A stretch of DNA of 43,089 bases, taken from contig CAIYMN010000309.1 in NCBI GenBank assembly GCA_903927295.1, positions 1 through 43,089 of the forward strand, given 5' to 3'. Below the pieces are notes generated by a model, which did not search any database, was not told the DNA's origin, and saw only the letters and a list, made by a program, of their open reading frames with translations. Position 1 is the first letter of the stretch; each line of letters begins with the position of its first letter. Of the stretch, positions 25,829-33,871 are shown piece after piece. A program made the position numbers and the translations under genes. The DNA is from an uncultured beta proteobacterium. Its GTDB lineage: Bacteria; Pseudomonadota; Gammaproteobacteria; Burkholderiales; Burkholderiaceae_C.

Positions 25829-26992
25829 ATGGCAACTGAGGGCAACACCGGTACGATGGAGCGGATACTGCGCCTGATGGGCGAGAAGCGTGCTTCCGAC
25901 CTCTATTTGTCGGCGCATGCCCCGGTGCTGATCAGGATCAATGGACAGTGCATACCGATCAACAGCCAGACGCTGCCTCCCGAAGGACCGCGCAATTTGC
26001 TGGCAGAGATTCTGTCCGACGAACATTTGAAGGAACTCGAAGAAACCAATGAGTTGAACACGGCTTGGGGCCTGGCTGGCGTCGGCCGGTTTCGCATCAG
26101 TGCGATGCGCCAGCGTGGCTCGATCGCGGCGGTCATCCGCTACATATTGCTTGACATCCCGCCACTGGCGGCCCTGTCCGTACCTCCCATCCTGAGTGAC
26201 CTTGTAATGGAAAAGCGGGGCTTGCTGCTGATGGTGGGCGCAACGGGCACCGGCAAGAGCACGACCCTGGCCTCCATGCTGGACCATCGTAACGAAAACG
26301 TATCCGGCCACATTTTGACGATCGAGGATCCTGTCGAGTTTCTCTTCAAGAACAAGCGCTCGGTCGTCAATCAGCGCGAGGTTGGTTCCGATACGGTTTC
26401 AGGTCAGGTGGCGCTGAAAAACGCCTTGCGGCAGGCGCCAGACGTCATCCAGATCGGAGAAATTCGCGATCGCGAAACCATGTCGGCAGCCTTGGCCTAC
26501 GCGCAGTCCGGCCATTTGTGCCTTGCGACCATGCATGCCAACAACAGCTATCAGGCGCTCAACCGTGTTCTGAGTTTCTACCCGGTGGAGGTTCGCCCCA
26601 CGATGCTGGGCGACCTGGCCGCCGCCTTGCGGGCCATCGTATCGCAGCGCCTGTTGCGCACGACCGCCGGCGGTCGTACTCCGGCTGTCGAAATACTGCT
26701 CAACACCAAGCTGGTCGCCGAAATGATCGAAAAGGGTGATTTTTCCGGTCTGCGCGAGACCATGGAAAAGTCCATGACCGAGGGCAGTCAGACTTTCGAG
26801 CAGGATATTGCCCGCCTGATCACGGATGGCACGGTCGATCGCAAGGAGGGCCTGGCCAATTCCGATTCTCCGACCAACTTGATGTGGCGACTGCAAAATG
26901 ACTTTAGCGCCCGTGCCAAGGTCGAGGAGCCAGACGACGATCCGGACGATGAACCATCGTTCACCGAAATCACGCTCGACGTCAAGCATTGA
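25829..26992 (+). CDS. PilT/PilU-family twitching-motility ATPase (PilU-like)
   Basis: 387 aa, secretion/retraction ATPase family. N-terminal PAS-like part begins with MERILRLMGEKRASDLYLSA. Walker A is GATGTGKS (137-144), the Asp box LTIEDPVEF, Walker B VIQIGEIRDRETM, and the His box LCLATMHANNS. The C-terminal tail is very acidic (EEPDDDPDDEPSF) and no pil genes are close. In several Burkholderiales a PilT/PilU paralogue sits beside dap genes, so the place is not odd. It could power pilus retraction as PilU does, but that is inferred from family. GGGAG lies 6-7 bases before the ATG. Confidence 0.9.
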   Translation: MATEGNTGTMERILRLMGEKRASDLYLSAHAPVLIRINGQCIPINSQTLPPEGPRNLLAEILSDEHLKELEETNELNTAWGLAGVGRFRISAMRQRGSIAAVIRYILLDIPPLAALSVPPILSDLVMEKRGLLLMVGATGTGKSTTLASMLDHRNENVSGHILTIEDPVEFLFKNKRSVVNQREVGSDTVSGQVALKNALRQAPDVIQIGEIRDRETMSAALAYAQSGHLCLATMHANNSYQALNRVLSFYPVEVRPTMLGDLAAALRAIVSQRLLRTTAGGRTPAVEILLNTKLVAEMIEKGDFSGLRETMEKSMTEGSQTFEQDIARLITDGTVDRKEGLANSDSPTNLMWRLQNDFSARAKVEEPDDDPDDEPSFTEITLDVKH

Positions 26993-27012
26993 CAGAACCC
27001 GGCACAGCGGCA

Positions 27013-27915
27013 ATGACGGTTTTTGAACTGATCGCTGAGGGCGCGCACGCACTCGAGGATGCTGGCGTCAGTTTTGGCCACGGCACGACCAACGCATTCG
27101 ACGAGTCCGCCTGGCTGGTTCTGTGGCAACTGGGTCTGCCGCTTGACTCACCCCTGCAAGGCGAGGATTCGGTAGCGGACCAGGTGCCAGCACCGGAACA
27201 ACTCGAGCAGGTTTCGGCCCTGCTGAGGTCAAGAATAGAAAGCAGAAAACCTGCCGCCTACCTGACACACGAAGCCTGGCTGCAGGGTTTGTCCTTTTAC
27301 GTCGATGAGCGAGTGATCGTACCGCGCTCTCTCATTGCAGAGTTGCTTGTCAGCGGCGCGATAGACCCCTGGCTTGGCGCCGCTACACACAAGGTCCTCG
27401 ATCTGTGCACTGGCAACGCCAGCCTGGCCGTGTTTGCTGCCCTTGCCTATCCGTCGGTGACGGTCGATGCGTCGGACTTGTGCGTTGAAGCACTGGCGGT
27501 TGCGCGCATCAATCTTGACCGCTACCAACTGCGCGAGCGCATCAGCCTGCTGGTGTCAGACGGCCTGGCCAGCGTTCGCGGGCCCTACGACCTGATTTTG
27601 TGCAACCCTCCCTACGTGAATGCACAGAGCATGGCTGCACTGCCGCCAGAGTACCTTGCCGAGCCAAGCCTGGCACTCGATGGAAACCGGCACGGCGCCA
27701 GCGACGGCATGGACTTTGTTCGTCAATTGCTGAACGATGCACCCGAACAAATGAGCGATCAAGCCATTCTGGTCATCGAGATTGGCAACGAACGCGAGCA
27801 TTTTGAAGCCGCATTTGGCAATTTGGAAGCAATCTGGCTGCAGACCAGCGCCGGTGAAGATCAAGTACTGCTGCTGACCCGCGACGTCCTACTAAAATAC
27901 GTGGCACCGAAGTGA
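27013..27915 (+). CDS. prmB: Ribosomal protein uL3 N5-glutamine methyltransferase
   Basis: 300 aa, SAM-dependent methyltransferase that modifies a Gln of ribosomal protein L3. The N-terminal domain ends in the EAWLQGLSFYVDERVIVPRS motif, which is typical of PrmB (FYVDERVLVPRSPI). The SAM loop is VLDLCTGNASLAVFAA (about 129-144) and the catalytic motif is ILCNPPYVNAQSM (NPPY about 198-201), followed by EPSLALDG as in the family. I chose ATG 27013; a TTG at 26989 overlapping the upstream stop would add eight residues. It follows the PilU-like gene by 20 bases. A dapE gene, often found at this spot, is absent. Confidence 0.93.
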   Translation: MTVFELIAEGAHALEDAGVSFGHGTTNAFDESAWLVLWQLGLPLDSPLQGEDSVADQVPAPEQLEQVSALLRSRIESRKPAAYLTHEAWLQGLSFYVDERVIVPRSLIAELLVSGAIDPWLGAATHKVLDLCTGNASLAVFAALAYPSVTVDASDLCVEALAVARINLDRYQLRERISLLVSDGLASVRGPYDLILCNPPYVNAQSMAALPPEYLAEPSLALDGNRHGASDGMDFVRQLLNDAPEQMSDQAILVIEIGNEREHFEAAFGNLEAIWLQTSAGEDQVLLLTRDVLLKYVAPK

Positions 27916-27954
27916 GTTGCACCACCGACTCCACTGTGTCCCCGAAAGATCTGC

Positions 27955-29907
27955 TTGATAACCCTAAAAAATCTGACCTTGCGCCGTGGCGCCAAGGTTC
28001 TTCTTGACGCTGCCAGCGTCACCATCAACCCCGGAGAGAAAGTCGGTCTGGTTGGACGCAACGGCGCTGGCAAGTCTTCACTGTTTGCACTGCTCAATGG
28101 CACGTTGCACGAAGATGGCGGCGAGTACTACGTGCCCCCGCAATGGCGCCTGGGTCAGGTGGCACAGGACATGCCTGAGACCGAACAAAGCGCCACCGAC
28201 TTCGTGGTTGAAGGCGACACCGCCTTGCTGGCCGCGCAACTGGAAGTGAGCGCTGCCGAGGCGACCGACGATTACGACCGCATGGCGCACGCCTACATGG
28301 AACTGCAGGACGCCGGTGCCCATGACGCACCAGCGCGCGCTCAGGCGCTGATACTGGGCCTGGGCTTCAAGACCACCGAATTGACCAATCCGGTCAACAG
28401 CTTTTCCGGCGGCTGGCGCATGCGCCTGCAACTGGCGCGAGCACTGATGTGCCCCTCCGACCTCCTGCTGCTCGATGAGCCAACCAACCATCTGGACCTG
28501 GACGCCCTGGTCTGGCTCGAAGCCTGGCTCAAGCGCTACGAGGGCACCATCATCGTCATCAGCCACGACCGCGAATTTCTCGACGCGGTGAGCAATGTGA
28601 CACTGCATATTGATGCCACCAGGTTGATGCGCTATGGCGGCAACTACAGCAAGTTTGAAGACATGCGCTCTGAGCAGATGGAACTGCAGCAAAACGCCTA
28701 TGCCAAGCAGCAGGACAAAATCGCCCATTTGCAAAAATTCATCGCCCGTTTCAAGGCCAAGGCGAGCAAAGCCAAGCAGGCGCAAAGTCGCGTCAAAGCC
28801 CTTGATCGCATGGAGAAAATCGCGCCGCTTCTGGCCGAAGCCGACTTCACTTTCGAATTCAAGGAACCTGCCAACTTGCCCAACCCGATGCTGGCCATGC
28901 AGGGTGTGAGTTTCGGCTACCCTGCCGCGCAGGATTCGACTCCCGGCACTGGCCCGACGGTGATTGTCAGGAACGTCAGCCGCTCCGTTCTCGCGGGTCA
29001 GCGCATCGGTATCCTGGGCGCCAATGGACAAGGCAAGTCGACGCTGGTAAAAACAGTGGCCCGCGCCCTGGCGCCGATTGGCGGTGAACTGACCGAAGGC
29101 AAGGGTCTGAACGTGGGCTATTTTGCGCAGCAGGAACTCGACGTGCTGCGCCCGCTCGATACGCCGCTGGAACACATGATCCGCCTCGTCCGGGAAATGA
29201 CTGCTGCCGGCAAGATGCTTGGGCAGGCCAGCCGTGAGCAGGATCTGCGCAGCTTTCTGGGCACCTTCAACTTCAGCGGCGACATGGTGAAGCAGCCTGT
29301 TGGCAGCATGAGCGGCGGCGAAAAGGCCCGCCTGGTGTTGTGCATGATCGTATGGCAGCGCCCCAACCTGCTGTTACTCGATGAGCCGACCAACCATCTC
29401 GATCTGGCCACGCGAGAAGCTCTCTCCATGGCGCTCAACGAATTCGAAGGCACCGTCATGCTCGTCAGCCACGACCGGGCGCTCTTGCGCGCCGTTTGTG
29501 ACGAGTTCTGGATGGTCTCACGAGGCGGCGTCGAACCCTTCGATGGTGACCTCGATGACTATCAGCGCTACCTGCTGGACGAAGCGCGACGCCAGCGCGA
29601 AGCCATCAAGGAAGCCAGCAGCAGCGCCGCCAAGGCCGAACGTAAAGCGCTGGCCGGCGCAGCCGCCCCGGTCAAAGTCAAGCCGGCGGCGCGTGGCACT
29701 TTGCAACGTCGATTGCAGGATATTGAGTCGCGCATGAACACCTTGCAAGCGGAAGGCGGGTCCCTGGAAGCCCACCTGTGCGCCACACCGCCACCAGCCG
29801 ACCTTGCCGAACTCGGCATGCGGTTGACGCTTGTGAACGATGAACTGCAGGCCCTGGAAGAGCAGTGGTTGACGGTAACAGACCAGCTCGAAACTGCGCC
29901 CGCTTGA
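27955..29907 (+). CDS. ABC-F family ATPase (YheS/Uup-like)
   Basis: 650 aa, two ABC domains in one chain and no membrane segments: an ABC-F protein acting on ribosomes as a translation factor. First domain: Walker A GRNGAGKSS, signature SGGWRMRLQLARAL, Walker B LLLLDEPTNHLDLDAL. Linker with KQQDKIAHLQKFIARFKAKASKAKQAQSR in pieces (the P-site tRNA interaction motif). Second domain: GANGQGKST, SGGEKARLVLCMIV, LLLLDEPTNHLDLAT. A C-terminal Lys/Ala-rich and coiled-coil tail follows (about 545-650). The layout fits YheS. The start codon is TTG at 27955; MITLKNLTLRRGAK is the family N-terminus. Ends in a hairpin shared with phaB. Confidence 0.94.
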   Translation: MITLKNLTLRRGAKVLLDAASVTINPGEKVGLVGRNGAGKSSLFALLNGTLHEDGGEYYVPPQWRLGQVAQDMPETEQSATDFVVEGDTALLAAQLEVSAAEATDDYDRMAHAYMELQDAGAHDAPARAQALILGLGFKTTELTNPVNSFSGGWRMRLQLARALMCPSDLLLLDEPTNHLDLDALVWLEAWLKRYEGTIIVISHDREFLDAVSNVTLHIDATRLMRYGGNYSKFEDMRSEQMELQQNAYAKQQDKIAHLQKFIARFKAKASKAKQAQSRVKALDRMEKIAPLLAEADFTFEFKEPANLPNPMLAMQGVSFGYPAAQDSTPGTGPTVIVRNVSRSVLAGQRIGILGANGQGKSTLVKTVARALAPIGGELTEGKGLNVGYFAQQELDVLRPLDTPLEHMIRLVREMTAAGKMLGQASREQDLRSFLGTFNFSGDMVKQPVGSMSGGEKARLVLCMIVWQRPNLLLLDEPTNHLDLATREALSMALNEFEGTVMLVSHDRALLRAVCDEFWMVSRGGVEPFDGDLDDYQRYLLDEARRQREAIKEASSSAAKAERKALAGAAAPVKVKPAARGTLQRRLQDIESRMNTLQAEGGSLEAHLCATPPPADLAELGMRLTLVNDELQALEEQWLTVTDQLETAPA

Positions 29908-29932
29908 CGGCACTCCCCGTCGTGCCGTCAAG
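29903..29932. terminator. Hairpin between convergent ABC-F and phaB genes
   Basis: CTTGACGGCAC and GTGCCGTCAAG form a perfect 11-bp stem with the loop TCCCCGTC. It includes the ABC-F stop codon and ends 8 bases before the phaB stop. No T run follows, so it is a likely but not classical bidirectional terminator. Confidence 0.6.
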
Positions 29933-29939
29933 AGCGGTC

Positions 29940-30677
29940 TCAGCCCATGTGCAAGCCGCCGTTCACGGAGAAATCTGCACCGGTTGAATAGCTGCCGTCG
30001 TCCGAGGCCAGCCAGGCGATGATGGATGCAATCTCACTTGGCTCACCGAGCCGTTTCACGGGTACGGTAGCCACGATCTTGTCCAGCACGTCCTGCCGGA
30101 TCGCCTTGACCATGTCAGTGCCAATATAGCCAGGGCTGACCGTGTTGACCGTCACACCCTTGTTGGCCAATTCCTGCGCCAGAGCCATGGTAAAGCCGTG
30201 CATGCCAGCTTTGGCAGCCGAATAATTGGTCTGCCCCGCCTGCCCCTTGGCTCCATTGACGGAGGAAATGTTGATGATTCGGCCCCAGCCTTTTTCCACC
30301 ATGTCGGCCACCACCTGTTTGGTGACGTTGAACATGGAGTTCAAGTTGGTCTCGATCACAGCGTCCCAGTCTTCACGGGACATTTTGATGAACATGCGGT
30401 CCCGCGTGATGCCAGCGTTGTTCACCAGCAAGTCAATCGTTCCGTGCTCTGCCTTGGTCTTGGTAAAGGCTTCGACCGTGGAATCCCAGTCACCCACATT
30501 GCCAACCGAGGCGTAAAACGTGAATCCCAGAGCGGTCTGCTCGGCCAGCCACTTGGCGTGGTCACGCGTCGGACCGCATCCGGCAATGACCTTGAAGCCC
30601 TCTTTGTGCAAACGCTGACAGATGGCGGTTCCGATGCCACCCATACCGCCTGTGACGTAGGCTATTTTTTGACTCAT
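29940..30677 (-). CDS. phaB: Acetoacetyl-CoA reductase
   Basis: 245 aa, short-chain dehydrogenase. Reduces acetoacetyl-CoA to (R)-3-hydroxybutyryl-CoA with NADPH for PHA synthesis. N-terminal MSQKIAYVTGGMGGIGTAIC (TGGMGGIG nucleotide loop), NNAG at 86-89, Ser138 in INISSVNGAKGQAGQTNYS, and Y152-x3-K156. The segment VNGAKGQAGQTNYSAAKAG is a PhaB hallmark, as are the first ten residues and the C-terminal SVNGGLHMG. The ATG at 30677 follows GGGAGC. It is the last gene of the PHA group, 88 bases after the beta-propeller gene, so it may also have its own promoter (TATAGT occurs at 30720-30725 on this strand). Confidence 0.97.
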   Translation of the reverse strand: MSQKIAYVTGGMGGIGTAICQRLHKEGFKVIAGCGPTRDHAKWLAEQTALGFTFYASVGNVGDWDSTVEAFTKTKAEHGTIDLLVNNAGITRDRMFIKMSREDWDAVIETNLNSMFNVTKQVVADMVEKGWGRIINISSVNGAKGQAGQTNYSAAKAGMHGFTMALAQELANKGVTVNTVSPGYIGTDMVKAIRQDVLDKIVATVPVKRLGEPSEIASIIAWLASDDGSYSTGADFSVNGGLHMG

Positions 30678-30765
30678 GAACTTGCTCCCGATAGTTTGAG
30701 GAATGGATACTTGGCAGTCACTATAACGACTAATTCGCTTGACGGTATTGCGGAAAACACTGAGA

Positions 30766-31935
30766 TCAGCGTTTTCCCAGAGCTGTCTTCCAATCTCTGA
30801 ATACGTCGATGTCGAACCCATCCGGATAAAACAGATAGCCTGGCTTGTGGCCTTTGGTGTCAGTCACGCCGTACTGCCAGATGAACTCCTTGGTTTTGCG
30901 GTCGATCACCAGCACCCGATCGCGCAGGTCATCGACCACAAAGATGTCTCCCGTATCGGGCAACTCGCGGGCAATGCTGCAGTGATCGAGCATCTTGTCC
31001 CCCTCCTTGACAAAGTACTCCCAGCTGATCTTGCGCGTGGCCGGATCAAATATCACGATGCGCCCGGGTTTCCAGAAATCAGCCACGATGACCTGCTTGC
31101 CATCGACGGTCATGAATGCGTCTGACGGATAGCGGATATTGGGCGCCCGCACACTCCACAGCACCTTGCCTTCGCGCGTGATGCGTGAGATCCAGGAGCC
31201 TGATATTTCTGTCACCAGAATGTCACCGTTTTCCAGCGGTGTCGCACCGTTCGGGTGGGCCAGTTCATGTGGCGGCTTGTGATTGCATTTGCCGGGCGAG
31301 CCCCATTGGGTGACGATGCTGTTGTCCTTGGGGTCAATGATCAGAATCCTGCAATTGCGGATATCGGCCGTGATGAACTTGCCATCGGCCAGCAGATGCG
31401 CGTCATCGGGATAGTTCAAAAAGCCCGGTGCCTTGCCGCGAAAATCAGGCGTGCCATAGGTCCAGGTCAATTGCTTCTTTTCATAGTCGACGATGTGTAC
31501 GTCGAAGTTGTCCTCTTCACTCACTGCCAACAACTTGCCATCGGGCGAAAAGTTCACATCCTCATTGCCCCGATAGACCTTCAAGGCGGGTGACACGAAC
31601 TCCCAGACAATGCTCTTGTCCGGCGCGATTTCAATCAGGCGATTGTTGCGACGATCAGCAATCACGACCGGGTACGGCAGCGGTTTGCCCCAGGATGGCA
31701 CTGGATTCTGTCGGTTTCCAGTGATGGGTGGAATCGGTGGCAGCGTGACGCCCGCCGAGACAATGCCGGCTCCGGTCATCTCAGCTGTAACCGTGACCTC
31801 GACCCCGGGCACTTTGGGTTTTGTTGCTTTTCTCGCGTCCTGGGACCATACCGGAGTGGCAACAAAGCCAAGGGTCAGCAGCAAGGCGATCAACCCCCCG
31901 CACTGCACCGAAAATGGCTGGGCATTCTTGTTCAT
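30766..31935 (-). CDS. Secreted beta-propeller (NHL/PQQ-like repeat) protein of unknown function
   Basis: 389 aa. A signal peptide is likely (CGGLIALLLTLGFVATPVWS, cleavage about residue 31), then a Pro-rich linker (TLPPIPPITG). The rest is built of repeats of about 45-50 residues with a pattern such as NRLIEIAPDKSIVWEF, FDVHIVDYEKKQLTWTY, CRILIIDPKDNSIVTQW, GRIVIFDPATRKISWEY and DRVLVIDRKTKEFIWQY: at least five blades ending in a conserved W or WxF/Y. This is a beta-propeller of the NHL, PQQ-like or arylsulfotransferase type. No catalytic residues were identified, so no enzyme activity is claimed. It lies inside the PHA cluster between the carbonic anhydrase gene and phaB; AAGGAA precedes the ATG. 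Confidence 0.88.
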   Translation of the reverse strand: MNKNAQPFSVQCGGLIALLLTLGFVATPVWSQDARKATKPKVPGVEVTVTAEMTGAGIVSAGVTLPPIPPITGNRQNPVPSWGKPLPYPVVIADRRNNRLIEIAPDKSIVWEFVSPALKVYRGNEDVNFSPDGKLLAVSEEDNFDVHIVDYEKKQLTWTYGTPDFRGKAPGFLNYPDDAHLLADGKFITADIRNCRILIIDPKDNSIVTQWGSPGKCNHKPPHELAHPNGATPLENGDILVTEISGSWISRITREGKVLWSVRAPNIRYPSDAFMTVDGKQVIVADFWKPGRIVIFDPATRKISWEYFVKEGDKMLDHCSIARELPDTGDIFVVDDLRDRVLVIDRKTKEFIWQYGVTDTKGHKPGYLFYPDGFDIDVFRDWKTALGKR

Positions 31936-31968
31936 GAAATGTTCCTTCTTGTTAATTGGGTACGCTGT

Positions 31969-32655
31969 CTACCAGCTTTCCTTGACCGTGCGGCCATGCA
32001 GCCTTTGCGGCAATCGAATATTGTCGGCGAATCTGCCTCGCCAGTACGCCAGTTGATCGGCAGACAATGTCAAGGGTTGCTTCATCACGAGCCAGGTCAC
32101 GCCCTCTGTGCAGGGTGCCGAAGTGAGCGAACCTTCATAGCGGTAATACGTGTGTTCTGGCGGCAGCAGGGCAGCCGGATCCACCATGGCGCCCGCCACT
32201 GTGTGGTCACCATCAGCGCGCGCCGGAATGCGGGGCCACAACGCAGCGAGTGCCGCGTTTTCTGCGCCTCGGCGAAACAGCACGACCATGGCCAGCAATT
32301 GACCGGACTGACTCTTGTGCAACAGGTGCGCTGCCATGGCAAACTCCTCGCCCTCGATCCGGTCGCCGCCTGGTGTATGAAAGTGAACCTGCTGCAAGGT
32401 GTAAACCTCATTGCCAAGCAGCAGTCGGCTGCCTTTGGCCATGCGCAACCGGGCTGTGTGCCCGTCATTGGCAATTCTGAGGGGCGACGGTCGATATTGA
32501 AATTCGAGCGGCGCCAACTTTTTCTTCGCTGGCGCAACGATGTCAATCGGTGACTGCCTGCGTCCGGTCTGACACAACAAACTATCAGCGCGGACCCCAT
32601 GCGGCGCCAGCAGCAGTGCCCAGATGACTGTGGCACTGCCAGCGCGCAAAAGCAT
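31969..32655 (-). CDS. Alpha-class carbonic anhydrase family protein, N-terminally short
   Basis: 228 aa with signal peptide (MLLRAGSATVIWALLLAP, cleavage near GVRA). Would hydrate CO2 in the periplasm. The zinc ligands are visible: two in QVHFHTPGG and the third in AAHLLHK. RQSPIDIV and YRYEGSLTSAPCTEGVTW are alpha-CA signatures. Differences from the classical enzyme: the N-terminal WxYxGxxGPxxW segment is missing, the gatekeeper Glu of the SEH motif is changed (PGGD), and the second-shell Glu before the third His is Ala. It could be an active divergent form or a non-catalytic relative. The ATG at 32655 lies 8 bases after the phaA stop, so it is part of the PHA operon; an upstream in-frame start would overlap phaA. 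Confidence 0.85.
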   Translation of the reverse strand: MLLRAGSATVIWALLLAPHGVRADSLLCQTGRRQSPIDIVAPAKKKLAPLEFQYRPSPLRIANDGHTARLRMAKGSRLLLGNEVYTLQQVHFHTPGGDRIEGEEFAMAAHLLHKSQSGQLLAMVVLFRRGAENAALAALWPRIPARADGDHTVAGAMVDPAALLPPEHTYYRYEGSLTSAPCTEGVTWLVMKQPLTLSADQLAYWRGRFADNIRLPQRLHGRTVKESW

Positions 32656-32663
32656 CGCCAGAC

Positions 32664-33842
32664 TCAACGCTCGATCGTCAGCGCCACGCCCATGCCTCCA
32701 CCAATACACAAGGAGGCAATGCCGCGTTTGGCATCGCGGCGCTGCATCTCATGCAAGAGCGTCACCAGAATCCGGCAGCCGGACGCGCCGATCGGATGTC
32801 CGATGGCTATCGCACCGCCGTTGACATTGACTTTGGAAGTATCCCAGCCCATTTGCTGGTTCACCGCGCAGGCCTGGGCGGCAAAAGCCTCGTTGATTTC
32901 CAACAGATCCAGGTCAGCGGCCTTCCATCCGGCACGTGCCAGTGCTTTCTGCGAAGCGGGAACCGGTCCCATGCCCATCAGTGCCGGGTCCAGCCCGCTG
33001 GTGGCAAAACTGGCAATCCGGCCGAGCGGCTTGAGCCCCAGGGCGGCGGCCTTCTTCGCCGTCATCACCACCACCGCTGCGGCACCGTCATTGATACCCG
33101 ATGCATTGCCAGCGGTGACGCCACCCGCCTTGTCGAACGCCGGGCGCAAACCCGCCAGCGCGTCAGCATTGGTCTTGCGGTTCAGGTACTCATCAGCCGC
33201 AAAAACAACAGGATCGCCCTTCTTTTGCGGGATGCTGATGGACACGATCTCGTCCTTGAACTTGCCGGCGTCCTGCGCCGCAGCCGCCTTTTGCTGACTG
33301 GCCAGTGCCAGCGCATCCTGCATGGCACGCGTGATACCGTACTGCTTGGCAACGTTTTCGGCAGTGACACCCATGTGATACTGGTTGTACACATCCCACA
33401 AGCCGTCGACGATCATGGAATCGATCATCTTCCAGTCACCCATGCGCTGACCATCTCGCGAACCCTGCAAGATATGAGGCGAGGCGCTCATGTTCTCCTG
33501 GCCGCCAGCAATGACGATCTCGCTGTCGCCCCAGGCAACCGCTTGCCCCGCCAGCATGACCGCCTTGAGACCCGAGCCACATACCGCATTGATCGTCAGT
33601 GCCGGTGTTTCTTTGGCCAACCCACTTTTGATCAGAGACTGGCGCGCCGGATTCTGACCCGCACCGGCCGCCAGCACCTGGCCCATGATCACTTCACCAA
33701 TCTGGTCGGCACCCAATCCGGTGCGCGTCAGCAGGTCCTTGATGACTGCCGCACCCAGTTCAGGTGCCGAAATTTTTGCCAGGCTGCCGCCGAACTTCCC
33801 AACGGCGGTACGGGCGGCGGAAACGATAACGATGTCTTCCAT
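32664..33842 (-). CDS. phaA: Acetyl-CoA acetyltransferase (beta-ketothiolase)
   Basis: 392 aa thiolase. Condenses two acetyl-CoA to acetoacetyl-CoA. The nucleophile is C88 in NAVCGSGLKAV; H348 occurs in GHPIGASGCRI and the second active Cys in CIGGGMGVALTIER. GQENMSASPHIL and NEAFAAQACAVN are also typical. Length and end match biosynthetic thiolases. The stop is 8 bases before the carbonic anhydrase gene and the start is 29 bases after phaC. TCTGGAGAGATC precedes the ATG. Confidence 0.97.
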   Translation of the reverse strand: MEDIVIVSAARTAVGKFGGSLAKISAPELGAAVIKDLLTRTGLGADQIGEVIMGQVLAAGAGQNPARQSLIKSGLAKETPALTINAVCGSGLKAVMLAGQAVAWGDSEIVIAGGQENMSASPHILQGSRDGQRMGDWKMIDSMIVDGLWDVYNQYHMGVTAENVAKQYGITRAMQDALALASQQKAAAAQDAGKFKDEIVSISIPQKKGDPVVFAADEYLNRKTNADALAGLRPAFDKAGGVTAGNASGINDGAAAVVVMTAKKAAALGLKPLGRIASFATSGLDPALMGMGPVPASQKALARAGWKAADLDLLEINEAFAAQACAVNQQMGWDTSKVNVNGGAIAIGHPIGASGCRILVTLLHEMQRRDAKRGIASLCIGGGMGVALTIER

Positions 33843-33871
33843 TTGATCTCTCCAGAGTAAAAATATATGAC

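Noticed and set aside
28078-29175. 365-codon minus-strand frame opposite the ABC-F gene
   Set aside because: Antisense to two well-formed ABC domains; composition is that of a shadow.
32751-33860. 369-codon plus-strand frame opposite phaA
   Set aside because: Shadow of the intact thiolase gene.
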